Notes under the pieces: model-generated | The model's database searches: none | Seen by the model: only the letters and a program-made list of their open reading frames with translations | Told to the model about the DNA's origin: nothing | In this document: positions 10,776 through 21,048 of the stretch, piece by piece | How the letters are laid out: each line of letters starts with the position of its first letter | Position numbering within the stretch: position 1 is the stretch's first letter | NCBI GenBank assembly: GCA_036924285.1 | Contig: JAYKYS010000011.1 | Location: 9,936,001 to 10,000,000 of the forward strand | From: Asterella californica | Taxonomy: Eukaryota > Streptophyta > Marchantiopsida > Marchantiales > Aytoniaceae | Direction of reading: 5' to 3' | Length of the DNA: 64,000 bases | Position numbers and translations under genes: made by a program

Positions 10776-13148
10776 ATGGCCAACCAAGGATCATCAAGTG
10801 GAGGTGCTGCTGCTGCTCAGCAACCTATTCAGTTTGATGCTGCTACGATGAAGATGTTCCAGGCTTTTTCCATGTTCATGCAGCAGCAGCAGAGCACAGA
10901 GAGGAAAGAGGTGTTAGCAACCAAGGCGTTGCAATCTGTGGTGCATCAGATGGACCAGTTCAAGGGTACAGATATTTCCAAGTATGTGCGATACTATGCT
11001 AGGGAGATGGAGGTGAACAAGGTACCTGAGAAGGAGATGGTGGAGAACTTTGAACTTGCAGTTGTCCCTGAGATTCGTGGGCGTGTGAAGGAGCTCAAGC
11101 AGCAGCAAGGGCAGAGTTGGGAGAGCTTTATGCGAGCTTTGAAGGAGGAGTACTACACTGAAGACTCAGAGAGGGTGACCAAGAGAACATTCTTGGAGTG
11201 GGTGGTGAAGCCTAACAAAGGTTTGTCTGTAAATGAGTTGTTAAGGGAGTTTGATCGTCAATATGCTCAGCTTTCTAGGACAGAGAAGCTTACACTAGAG
11301 GTTGAGAAGACCGAGCTTTTCCTACAAGCAGCGGACGTGACTATTCAGGAGAAGCTTGAGCTGTTGCTGGAAGACAAGAGTGAGGAGAGAGGATTGAAGA
11401 CTGACTGGAAGGAGGTTGAAGAGGCTGTCTCTTTGCTGACCAAGAGACAGAGAAGAAGGGACAAGGTGGTGGTAAGTGAAGCAGCACCTCTGATAATTCC
11501 TGTCAAGCAGTTGCTTGCTAAGCCCGCTTTGGTAATTGCTAGAGAGGAAGACTCACCGCTTGATGAGTTGATTAAGGGTATGAAGGAGCTTAAGCTTAAG
11601 CTCACTAGGTTAGAAGAGAAGGAGCAGAATGTACAGCCTGCTATGCAGAGACCTCAGATGAGAGAAGGCTTTGTTCATCGTTGTATATGGTGTGATAGCC
11701 TAGACCATGTAAGAAGAGATTGTGGGGAGTTTTCAGATGCGTTGAGGAAGGATCTTATCTTCTTCAAAGATGGTAAGATCCATTTGAGAGAGACTGGGAT
11801 GATGCTGGGAACCAACTTTGGCAAGGGTGGTATGAAGAGACTTGTGAATGATATATCAGCATCACATGCTGTTTCTCTTGTGAATGCTGCTACGTGTGGA
11901 GTGAAAGTGGAAATGGAGAGAGAGAAAGGGACTACTGGGTTGTGGTCAGATGTAGTGCGGTCCGTAGCTAGAACAGAGCTAGACAAGGATGTGCTACGAA
12001 GGGTTGGCAACTCAATTAGAGAAACTACAGGATGGAATGACCCTGTGGATACTATGTCAGTGCATGCTTATGTTGCAAGAAGTCATCATGAAGCTGTACT
12101 AGAAGAAAAACGCAGGAGGGAGGATGCAGGTGAGGCTTCTACAGCCAAACTACCTGCTACCAGGAGTGAAAGGGCTAGACCAGAGGCAAGACAGGAGACA
12201 ACACCTACTCGGGAGGAGACTATGGAGGATCTACCACCTACAACACCAAAGGAGAAGGAGAGAAGCAAGGAGAAGGGTAAGATGCCTGCATACAAACTTC
12301 AGTCTGACATTGAGATTGCTACAGACTTGAAGCAGGTGTTAGAGAACCGTATCTTGAATGGGAAGGTTGAGTTTACCTTGGGTGAGATTCTTGGGATTGC
12401 AAAGCGTGAGTTCCATGAGGTTATCATAGATATCATCAAGAGGAAACGTCAGATTTTGAGCGAAGCAGCTACGTTGAACGCTCTAGGGACTAAACTGTCG
12501 GAGGATGAGGAAGATGAAATTGCTGGTTATTGCTCTCAAGTATCAGAGGGAAGATCAGATCAGCACGTGAGGTTTGAAGATGAGGTGGAAGCATCGCAGA
12601 AGAGCCATTATTCTCACAACCATTGGGCGAGAGCAACCACAGAGACCTTAGTGAAGCTGGGAGATCTAGAGGAACCTGTGGTGGCGTTGATTGATCATGG
12701 CTCAGAGATTAATCTGATGTCTAAGGAGCTGTACAAGTGTGGGAGATGGCCCATAGACACCGACCATGGATGGCTTATCCGCGCTGCCAACAACCAGAGG
12801 GGAGAACTCTATGGTGCTTGCCCCAACATCAAGGTAACTGTGGGTGACATCAGTGATGTTCAGAATTTCTTTGTGCAAGACATGTCAACCTATCCTATCA
12901 TTCTAGGGCAGCCTTACATTACTGCTGTCAGAATGGAGACACGAGTTATGGATGATGGTTCAGCCTATGCTAGGATACTTAGTAGAGACGGCAAAAGAGC
13001 TGTTCAGTTTTTGACCGTTGCTGCAGAACATGAGAGGAATCGTGATAGCTTGAGAGACCGTCCACTACCTAAGATTACTCAGGAGTTTAGAGAGTCTAGG
13101 GGTTTTGGCAGAGTACCATTGAAGAGCGAGACTTCAACGGTACAGTAG
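10776..13148 (+). CDS. B gag-protease polyprotein
   Basis: 790 aa from a true ATG shortly after the primer site. The N-terminus is Gln/Ala rich; residues about 60-230 resemble a gag capsid region; a CCHC zinc knuckle (CIWCDSLDHVRRDC, C-x2-C-x4-H-x4-C) lies near residues 302-316; then a charged linker; and a retropepsin-like protease with IDHGSEIN near residue 640 and ILGQP near 708. It would form the particle that packages element RNA and process the polyprotein. The active-site triplet is DHG, not the usual DSG/DTG, and this is shared with D and E3. The frame is uninterrupted, unlike pol. Pol follows in the -1 frame from a slippery site near the end. Confidence 0.9.
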   Translation: MANQGSSSGGAAAAQQPIQFDAATMKMFQAFSMFMQQQQSTERKEVLATKALQSVVHQMDQFKGTDISKYVRYYAREMEVNKVPEKEMVENFELAVVPEIRGRVKELKQQQGQSWESFMRALKEEYYTEDSERVTKRTFLEWVVKPNKGLSVNELLREFDRQYAQLSRTEKLTLEVEKTELFLQAADVTIQEKLELLLEDKSEERGLKTDWKEVEEAVSLLTKRQRRRDKVVVSEAAPLIIPVKQLLAKPALVIAREEDSPLDELIKGMKELKLKLTRLEEKEQNVQPAMQRPQMREGFVHRCIWCDSLDHVRRDCGEFSDALRKDLIFFKDGKIHLRETGMMLGTNFGKGGMKRLVNDISASHAVSLVNAATCGVKVEMEREKGTTGLWSDVVRSVARTELDKDVLRRVGNSIRETTGWNDPVDTMSVHAYVARSHHEAVLEEKRRREDAGEASTAKLPATRSERARPEARQETTPTREETMEDLPPTTPKEKERSKEKGKMPAYKLQSDIEIATDLKQVLENRILNGKVEFTLGEILGIAKREFHEVIIDIIKRKRQILSEAATLNALGTKLSEDEEDEIAGYCSQVSEGRSDQHVRFEDEVEASQKSHYSHNHWARATTETLVKLGDLEEPVVALIDHGSEINLMSKELYKCGRWPIDTDHGWLIRAANNQRGELYGACPNIKVTVGDISDVQNFFVQDMSTYPIILGQPYITAVRMETRVMDDGSAYARILSRDGKRAVQFLTVAAEHERNRDSLRDRPLPKITQEFRESRGFGRVPLKSETSTVQ
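13100..13143 (+). promoter_or_regulatory. B gag/pol -1 frameshift signal
   Basis: GGGTTTT (13100-13106) lies in the gag phase G GGT TTT, the X-XXY-YYZ form. After a 6-nt spacer comes a stem-loop: 13113-13124 pairs with 13132-13143 over 12 positions with one A-C mismatch and a 7-nt loop. The -1 frame has a TAG ending at 13099 and is open from the heptamer onward into pol. This is the standard layout of programmed -1 frameshifting. It is inferred from sequence only. Confidence 0.8.
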
Positions 13149-14979
13149 AGATAGGATTCTCGCCTGATCCAGTAGAGCAGGAAGCTTTATCCACTAGCTT
13201 CTTAGGACTGACATCATGTGGATCAGTGTGTTATAGGAAGGTTGAGAATCTGAAGAGGTTTGAGAGGCAACATGTGAAGTATGTACAGCAGTCTTTGTGG
13301 GATAGTGGAGAGTTAAGAGGAGATGAATACATATCTGGAGTGTTTGAAGAGCAGTATTTGGTAGATACTATAGGAGAGTTGAAATCTATATTAGAAAGCT
13401 CTACAGATGATGTAGATAGAGTGGTGAGAGTGAGCTCCAAGGAGCTTTATGATGTTATTGATAAGTTTATAGATCGACAAGAGGTGTATGGGGAGACCAA
13501 GTACAAGTCAGTGGCAAAGAAAGTCAAACCAGTGGCTTTGCCTTTGCCACTCGATTACAATCAGACGATGGAGCAAGCTGCACGAGAACCGACGCTCAGA
13601 GGACCGAGAAGAATTGGGCACCAGTTCACAGAAACAACACTGAAGGAGCTGAGGATTGGAGGTGATGGATTTCTTACTGAGCAAGAGAAGAAGAGCTTCA
13701 GGGAGATGCTATCTAGGCATGGTAAGGTGTTTGCGTTTGAGTCACATGAAGTAGGATGTGTAGATCCAAGTGTAGTTGCACCTATGGTAATCTTTACTAT
13801 ACCGCATGTGCCTTAGAATCTACGTCCTATCCCTGTGCCTAGAGCTCATCTGCCAAAGCTGATAGACTTGCTCAATGAGAGGATTAGGATGGGTATCTTG
13901 GAACCGTCTATAGCTCCCTATTCTAGCAGATGGTTTACTGTTCCGAAGAAGAGTGGAGCTTTGAGATTTATCCAAGATATGTAGCCAGTTAACAAGGTGA
14001 CTATCAGGAATATGGGTATAGGACCTATTGTAGACGAGTTTGCAGAGGCTTTTGCTGGTCGTGCTATCTATTCAATGGGAGACTTATATTCAGGTTATGA
14101 TCAGTTTCAGTTATCCTCTGAGAGTAGAGACTTGACTACAATGAGGACACCTTTGGGGTTACTAAGGATGTGCACCTTGCCACAAGGTGCTACCAATTCT
14201 GTAGCACATATGATGAATGGCATGAATAAAGTTTTGAGGGATTTCATTCCTGAAAAAACTATGCCATTCCTTGATGATGTGCCGATCAAAGGGTGTGCTG
14301 AGGAGGAGAAGAATGAGGTAATGGATCAGAGGGGGTGCCGTAAGTTTGTTGCAGATCACATAGCCGACTGTGATAAGATATTGAGTCGACTGGAGGAGGT
14401 TCATTTGACTTTATCAGGAGCAAAGTCTGTATTTGGAGAACAGGAGGTGTTAATAGTGGGACACCTGTGTGGATCTTATGGTCGGAAACCTTGTCCAAAC
14501 AAGGTTGATGCCATCCGAAGGATGAAGGAGACATGTGGATCGGTTACTGAGGTGAGAAGGTTTCTAGGTGCATGTGTGTTTTATCATATATGGATTCCAC
14601 ACTTTGCACATGTAGCAGACCCATTGTACAAGTTGCTGAGGAAGGGGCAGAGATTTCAGTGGCAAGAGGAACAAAGCGAGTCTATGAAGAAGTTGAAGGA
14701 TCTGTTGTCTTCACCACCAACTCTACGGAAGGTAACATATGAGTTGGGCAGATCTGTTATCCTTACTGTTGATACTAGTCCTATTGGCATTGGATGGGCT
14801 ATAGGACAAGATGATAAGGATGGAAATAGATATGTGGTGCGTTTTGGTGCTAAAGTCTTAAGTTCACGGCAGAGAGACTACCCTCAGGTCAAGAGAGAGC
14901 TATGAGGAGTAGTTACTGCGATGAAGAGTGATAAGGAATACTTGATAGGAGCACCTGTGGTTGTGGAGACAAATTGTTT
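13100..14979 (+). pseudogene. B pol 5' part (RT and partial RNase H)
   Basis: In the -1 frame relative to gag: a pre-RT domain (YRKVENL, RHGKVFAFE), then RT with GDLYSGYDQ as the first catalytic block and PFLDDVP in place of YVDD (about 14265), then RNase H with LTVDTSP near 14770. In-frame stops at 13814-13816, 13982-13984 and 14903-14905 sit where E3 or D has Trp, Gln and Trp. Coding ends at 14979, where the sequence switches to duplicated A flank, so the rest of RNase H and all of integrase are absent. It cannot make a working enzyme. Confidence 0.88.
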
Positions 14980-16672
14980 ACATCGGAAGTGTGCAACAAC
15001 CCACACTGCAGCTAAACACTCCCCATCGTACGAACTGTACCTCGTCTTCGTCGAATTGTTGGAGCGACTAGCATACGTCACCACAAACTCCTTTTTCTCA
15101 TCATCATGTTGAGTTAGCACTGCTCCAAGTCCGAACATACTCCAATCAATGTGCAATTGGAAAGGACGCCCCCTAACGGATCTCCTCAAGATGGGAGCAG
15201 ATGTCAACTTATCCTTGAGCTCTACAAAAGCTCGCTCTTGCTCATCTCATCACTACCACTTCTGGTCCACCTTCATCAGCTTGATCAATGGCTTCGCAAT
15301 TGCACTAAACCCTTTCACGTATCGACGATAGAAGTTCACCAAACCAACAAATGTCTGAACTCGACTCACATCTGTGGGACGTGAGATACGTTGTCGCGCT
15401 ACTTGGCGGCTACATGTTATATTTCTACTCCGACGCTTGAGTTAGTAGTCCTAGAAGTTAGCTTATATTACTTCTAGTCGTTTATGTATATGTTTGACAC
15501 CTTTGCATACGGTGTTAACACTATTTTGAGTCTTAGTAGGTTGATTACCATGTTGATAGGGCTTAAGCTCATGGGTTGTATTTGCGTGTCGCCCATGCAC
15601 GCTTTCTAGCTGATTTAAGTTATTTTTCGGGGCTGCGTGTCGTTTTAAGTAATTTAAGTTTTACGCTGGCACTCTAGGGGGCTTGACGTGGTAGCCTATG
15701 AGTAAAACTAAGTTGCCACGTGGTTTAGGGTACTAAAGGACAACCAAGTGGAGCTATGAACTCCCATTGGTCCATTTTTGTCTTTTGTTAAACTCTAAAT
15801 TTAGAAACAGAGCTCTAGAGTGGAGTTCGAGCATTTGGTGAGGGATCTTTGAAATCTGAGAGCACAGGGAGAGAGGGCTCGTCATGCCAAGCACTTCCAG
15901 TGAAAATTTCGATCGATTTGAGTCAATAAAGACGGAGTTATGAGCAATTGAAGTTCGGATTGTGCTAGAATTGAATCATTTTGGTTGGATTTAGGGTTTT
16001 CAGTGTCACTCGCAGCAGATTTGAGGAATTTGCTTTAAAACTTCGAGGTTGTGTTCTCCGCCAGCAGGGCTACGATTTCACAAAAAGTTTCATATCGATT
16101 GAGCAACTGAGTAATTCAGGGCGGCCGCTGAAGCTGAGGGGGTCTGAAAAGCTCTTAATCTAGAGCAGCGACTTCAGAGGAGGAGATCTACAGTTCTGTG
16201 TACATTCAGGAGTCCCAACTTCACAGGGATGTTCAGCACCCTGTAGACTGCAAATCCTGTAAGAAACTTCGAAATTGATCGAGCCAAACTCCTGTTATAG
16301 GTTGAAATAGCCAGCTAGGTACCAGAAATTGCCGTAGTTTTCTTGCTCAAAACTTTTCTGTTCATATCTCCGTGTCAGAATTTGATCTCAGGCTGAAATT
16401 TCGTCTGTGAGTTCAGTAGTACCTCATTTGCATGTAAGGGAAGTTTAGAGGTCTAAACCTTCATAGTTTTCCTCTCCGTGAGTGTCAAAGTTCGCCGCCG
16501 AATCCTATTATTGCCAGCTAGACCTGAATTTCGCCTTCTGGGTATATTACTAGATCTTACAGATCTGTGTGAGTGTTTATAGCCCTATTGTGACCTGAAA
16601 GCCAACCTCTTGAGTGAACAACCATAGTCAGAAGCCCGGCGCTTTCCTAGGTAGACGGATTACACTCCGACA
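14980..16672 (+). repeat. 1693-bp duplication, recipient copy (A flank plus B 3' LTR)
   Basis: 14980-15391 repeats 9007-9418 of element A, including the left target site, and 15392-16672 is the B 3' LTR (1281 bp, TGTCG...CGACA). The junction at 14979/14980 shares only ACAT with the donor. All seven mismatches with the donor lie in the last 236 bp, so this right end keeps the original 3' LTR sequence while the rest was copied later. Confidence 0.9.
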
Positions 16673-16676
16673 ACGT

Positions 16677-17554
16677 GCAATAGCCTCAACCTTCGTCTGT
16701 TGAACACCCAACCCACCTAAGTAGATGGTGTGGCCCAGATACACTACCAACTCCTGGAAAAACTTACACTTCCCAAGGTGTAACTTCAACTCATGAGTTC
16801 TCAACTGCTCGAACACATCTCGTAAGTGTCTCCCGTGCTCCTCCACAGTAGCACTATAGATTAAGATGTCGTCAATATAATATCTGACAAAATCCAATCC
16901 TGCTAGGATCTTGTCCATCACCCTCTGGAACTCAGCAGGGGCGTTCTTCAACCCAAATGATAAGAACCGCCACTGATACAAACAATCCTTGCCGTGAGAA
17001 TCAATTTCTTAGAATGCTGCCTTGGACTTATCTTCTTCTCTCATTGGCAATTGATGATACCCTGCTCGAAGATCCAAAGTACTGAAGACCTTCACATGCC
17101 CCACTGCATCAAACATCTCCTCAGGTGTCAGCATGACATACTTATCGGATTTTATCTGCCGATTGATAAGACGGTAGTCTCCACACATCCGTCTATCCGT
17201 GTAGTTGTCATACATATCTTTCTTTGTATGCATAACTGTGGCAGATGCATACTCTCCATGCGACATCTCCACCAACCCAACCCCCAACAAGTCTTGAGTC
17301 CTACTTTGGATCAAGACTCTCTCCATGTCACTATATCTGTAAGGACGTCGAAAGATTGGCGTGTCATTAGCCAAGTCGATCCGTATACATGGTCTCTTCA
17401 AGGTACCTAAATCCTTCATACTAAAGACAAAATAATTCCTGTAGCTCTTCAGGAATCTTTGAACTCTTCGTCTCTCTTCTCCTATAAGCTTGGGTCCAAT
17501 CTCTGACTCCCAAGTATCCTCTGTTACCATGCTAGAGGTAGAAGACGAAGTCAT
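16677..17554 (-). pseudogene. Element A reverse transcriptase domain
   Basis: Minus-strand RT with LDLRAGYHQ (first catalytic Asp), SFGLKNAPAEFQRVMD and RYYIDDILIYS (YIDD box), ending at the B insertion. The upstream part (SEIGPKL..., RRPYRYS) is the usual start of a gypsy RT. A TAA near 17011 interrupts it between KAAF and EIDSHGKD. Unlike B, D and E, A has a canonical YxDD box, which marks it as another lineage. Confidence 0.85.
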
Positions 17555-18794
17555 TGATTGCTAACTTGCAACCTCTAGAGCAGTTTTCTTCTGCTCACCA
17601 CCAACAACCTCCACCGTCATTATGCGAGAAACTCCTACAGTCCTAGCTGCAAGCTCCACACTCTCTCCTATGACATCACATGATGTCCAAGATGACGAAC
17701 TCCACACGCCTCGCTCTTAGCTTTTGCCTCCACCGACTCGATAGACAAAGAGCTCAGAAGTATCCGAGCAGTAACACCCGTCGATAGCATCCGACGATGC
17801 TCAGCCAATCCAAAGCTAACAATCCATGTAAAGCAATTCAAGTCCATTGCTTGATCCAATACTTGACGACGTGAAGTCTCCGACACCGAAGCTACTAAAG
17901 TCGTACTTGTAGCGAAATCCATCACTCGCTCGCTCTCATCGGCATTGAGCTCCACGAACTGCCGTAACTGAGCATCCCACACAAGCCCAAGTCCTCCATC
18001 TCTGTAAGCATGTGACGCTGAAAAGCTCACCAAAGTGGATAACGCTACCATGAGCCATCTCACTAGATTCATCACTGCCATGAGTAATCTATCGACGACG
18101 CTCACCACTTGAGATCGTTGTCCTGCATCCAAGATGCCATCAACTGTGAGGTGTGCTGGTCGTCTCACTGCATCGTGTGTGCGCTTGAGCACCTCTCTTG
18201 GTAACAAGTTCGTCTATCACAACCGTGGACGATGTGCACGAGATCTCACTCTCGCTGCATCTAACAACACTGCCGGTTTGACCCGGGACCGCACCTGGTG
18301 CACACTCGTCATCATCTGTGTACGAGCATCACTCAACAAAAGAACGATCTCCAAGATCTACGCTGGAGAATCCATCTGATGCATCTGAAGATGTCGTAAG
18401 ATCCATAACATCTCTCAAAACATCCTAGATCGCAGATCATGTAAACCATGAGCAGCAAAATACCAGCAGCAAAACCATCAGCAAAATATCTGACGATAAT
18501 GCTTGTTGGTATCTTCTAACGGCTGATATGGACAACAACTCAAGATATCTCTCTACCAAACGTGTCATATGACGCAATGAGATGCGTCTCACACATCTCT
18601 TTTCACATACAAGTATCGTTTAGTTGTATGCCTGCCTGCAATATCGCAGCCAAACCTGTGGTGATCTCTCCAAACAGCTCCAGCACACATACACCCTCCT
18701 TTGGATACTGCCACCCAATGAGAGTCGTATCTAACGGTGATAAGGTCACACGACCAGTAGCAAGAACAACCATTTGTTCCTCTACTGATAGTAC
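17555..18794 (-). pseudogene. Element A pol linker between protease and RT
   Basis: A minus-strand frame of about 179 codons (17668-18207) plus degenerate sequence up to insertion C. No motif is recognisable; by position it is the protease-RT linker of A. The 4-bp target site GTAC (18791-18794) ends it. Around 18590-18830 I see no feature. Confidence 0.45.
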
Positions 18795-19702
18795 TGTAAC
18801 GACCTATGTTACACATAGGAAGTTTGTCTATTAGTAAGGTGTTTAGTTATAACTAAGTGTTGAGGATGTTTATTGGCTGCCAAAGTACTTTAAGGATGTA
18901 TCAAGTTAGTCATGACTAGCTAAAAGTTAGTTATGGTTAAACTTAGCTGTACTTTTGGCAGAATTCAGATATTTGCTAAAGAGTGAGCACTACTATCTTG
19001 TCATCTTGTCTAAAAGGTAGAAAGGAGGTGGAAAGTATCCCTTATCTCCTTTTTGACTTGATATTAGTGGTTGGATTAAAGTTGTGGACTTTGTGGGCAT
19101 TAAAAACAAGAAGAGATTCCACATGTTTCCTTTTTAGTGCGTCCTAGTGTAGAGGGGGGGGGTGGAAATTTGAGATTCCTTGAGAATATTCCAGAATCCT
19201 TCTAGAAGTTGTTGACTTTGAAAGAATAAGTCCATGTGAAAAGGTAAAAAGCCCATGTGATTAATGCTTTTACCTTAAGTAATATCTTAGTAAAACCCGG
19301 TAAAAGTAGTTACGGCTGAGTTACCGGGGGTACCAAAGTAAAAACCTAGAATGTATAAATAGAGGAGTAGAGAAGAGCTCTTCATCCTTGTTTTCACATT
19401 GTCGTAATGACAACTTGAGTAATATAGAGAGTGTGGGATATTTTTAGCATGTGAGAACTTGAGAGAAGTCGTTAGAATGGAGGATTTTAATTAAGGTGTT
19501 TAAGGAGATTTTTAGTTGATAAATTTGTGGGTGTATGAATGAGTGAACTCTTCAAGTTCATGGTGTGCTTCCATCAAAGCCATCAGAGGTGACCCCTGAG
19601 TAAGAGACATGCCCGACATGTTGCAGATTCGTGGATGACGTGGAGGTTGAGAGATCGGGGGGGGGGGGGGTAGTTGATCGATAGGACCGCGAAGGGTTTA
19701 CA
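18795..19702 (+). repeat. C 5' LTR
   Basis: Starts TGTAACGACC and ends GGGTTTACA. It carries a TATA box at 19354-19361 and two long G runs (about 19157 and 19659). Its partner is at 26617-27523. Confidence 0.92.
19354..19361 (+). promoter_or_regulatory. TATA box in the C LTR
   Basis: TATAAATA within GTATAAATAGAGGAG, a good plant TATA context; the same sequence is kept in the 3' LTR at 27174-27181. Transcription would start about 30 nt downstream, giving a U3 of roughly 590 bp. Confidence 0.65.
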
Positions 19703-19706
19703 TTTT

Positions 19707-19724
19707 TGGTTCCGTTGCCGGGAC
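19707..19724 (+). other. C primer-binding site, tRNA-Glu type
   Basis: TGGTTCCGTTGCCGGGAC is the complement of the 3' end of plant tRNA-Glu (GTCCCGGCAACGGAA plus CCA) over 18 nt. It lies 4 nt after the LTR. The tRNA sequence is from memory. Confidence 0.8.
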
Positions 19725-20009
19725 CTCACTTGAAGGGATCGTTGAACGATGTTTAGAGTTCAGTTCTATATTCGACAAAAGGAGATTATGAGAGAGCACA
19801 TGGAGAGAACGTTGGGAGGAGAGAGAGCTAACACGATTTTAGCAACGTTAGAACCTTTCGTGTATCCCGTAATGATATATTACGCGTTCGAAGTCATTCT
19901 TTACATCTTGTTCACTTAGAAAGGGTTTGAGGAGAGTTGAAAGAGGGTGCAACAAGAGTTGTAGAGAAAGGAGGAGAGAAAAGTTATTAGAGGAGATAAA
20001 TTTGTGAGT

Positions 20010-20395
20010 TTAGAAATTCTGTTCTCTGGAAAATTTGTACAGTCGCTGTCAACTTTTCTGTGAATTTTATTTTCCTGTGAAACTTTCCAGTGTTTTAGAT
20101 TGGCTGATAACCTATCTAAGACAAAAGAAATCATAGGAAAAGGTGGTCTAGAGAGGGAGCAATGAATTTTCAAAGTTGAAGGGGTCTATTCGTGAGAGTT
20201 GAGGAATTCTGTTCTCTGGAAAAACAAAATTACAGTTAGTGTCAGATTTTCTATGAATTTTATTTTCCTGAGAAACTTTCCAGTGTTTTAGAGTGGTTGA
20301 TAAGCTATCCAAGACAAAAGAAATCATGAGAAGATGAGGTCTGAAGAGGGAGAAAGAATTTTTCAAAGTGGAGGGGGTTGACAACCATGAGGGAA
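20010..20395 (+). repeat. 190-bp tandem duplication in the C leader
   Basis: GAATTCTGTTCTCTGGAAAA-type starts at about 20014 and 20204 open two copies that share ATTTTATTTTCCTG, ACTTTCCAGTGTTTTAGA and AAGACAAAAGAAATCAT. A third, partial start (CAGTTCCCTGAAAATTTGTACAG) is at about 20415. It lies between primer site and gag in non-coding leader. Confidence 0.75.
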
Positions 20396-20592
20396 GTGAA
20401 AATATGTCAAATTTCAGTTCCCTGAAAATTTGTACAGTCATCACCATCTCTTCTGATTAAGGAAGTTTCAGTTGAAACTTCATGATTTAGTAGCTTGGAG
20501 GTTGAGCTACTGGAGACCACAAAAATTTTGGAGAGGTCTCTTACCAACTAAGAGATACGTTTCGGCATACAAGGAGGTCTTGAGGATACTTC

Positions 20593-20910
20593 ATGGGGAA
20601 TCTAGTTCGAATGACGAGGTGGAAGAAGAGACGTTTAGGAGTTCGAACAGAGACGGAGAAGCCCAAGTTAAGTATAGATGAGTTACGAACCCGCATCTAT
20701 AGCACTTGGGGTGCCCTCTTTACCCTATACGGAGAAGCTTCTGCGACCATTGGCACAGATTTGAAGAAAGCCGAGTTTAAAGCATCATTCACTGTGGAGG
20801 CCACGAATGCTCCTGGTGAAGTAGAGTTGGATCCTTACAAGAGTGAGTTCAAGATGTCTGTTGTGATTAGTACAAACGATGGTGAGGAGGATCATATCTT
20901 CGATAGTTAA
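20593..20910 (+). CDS. C leader ORF of unknown function
   Basis: 105 codons from ATG to TAA, upstream of the zinc-knuckle ORF and in the same frame as it. I do not recognise the protein; it is mixed charged/polar with an acidic end and no membrane segment. An overlapping frame at 20472-20681 is an alternative. It may be an accessory ORF or chance. Confidence 0.3.
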   Translation: MGNLVRMTRWKKRRLGVRTETEKPKLSIDELRTRIYSTWGALFTLYGEASATIGTDLKKAEFKASFTVEATNAPGEVELDPYKSEFKMSVVISTNDGEEDHIFDS

Positions 20911-21048
20911 TTTTAAATTAGATTTTATTACGTGTATAGCATGTATAATACACGATTTTCAATATAAAGCTCAGAAGAGTTAAGAAAGTGATGTAGAATT
21001 ATTTTCCTCTATGATACTTTGTCCACTTAATGGTTGAGAAGGTGCAAC

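Larger units (their letters stand above)
9419..16672 (+). mobile_element. Element B: Ty3/gypsy LTR retrotransposon nested in A
   Basis: Two 1281-bp LTRs with TGTCG...CGACA ends flank gag-protease and the first part of pol. The 4-bp target duplication is ACGT (9415-9418 and 16673-16676). Removing B and one ACGT joins the A frame across the RT thumb without a shift, which proves the insertion event. Integrase is missing: after the RNase H region, at 14980, the sequence switches to a copy of the 5' flank of B followed by the 3' LTR. B is therefore defective, and its gag-protease frame is the only long intact one. Confidence 0.92.

Noticed and set aside
17668..18207. 179-codon minus frame as a host gene
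   Set aside because: It lies between the A RT and the C insertion in A orientation, and has no family resemblance; more simply the A linker.
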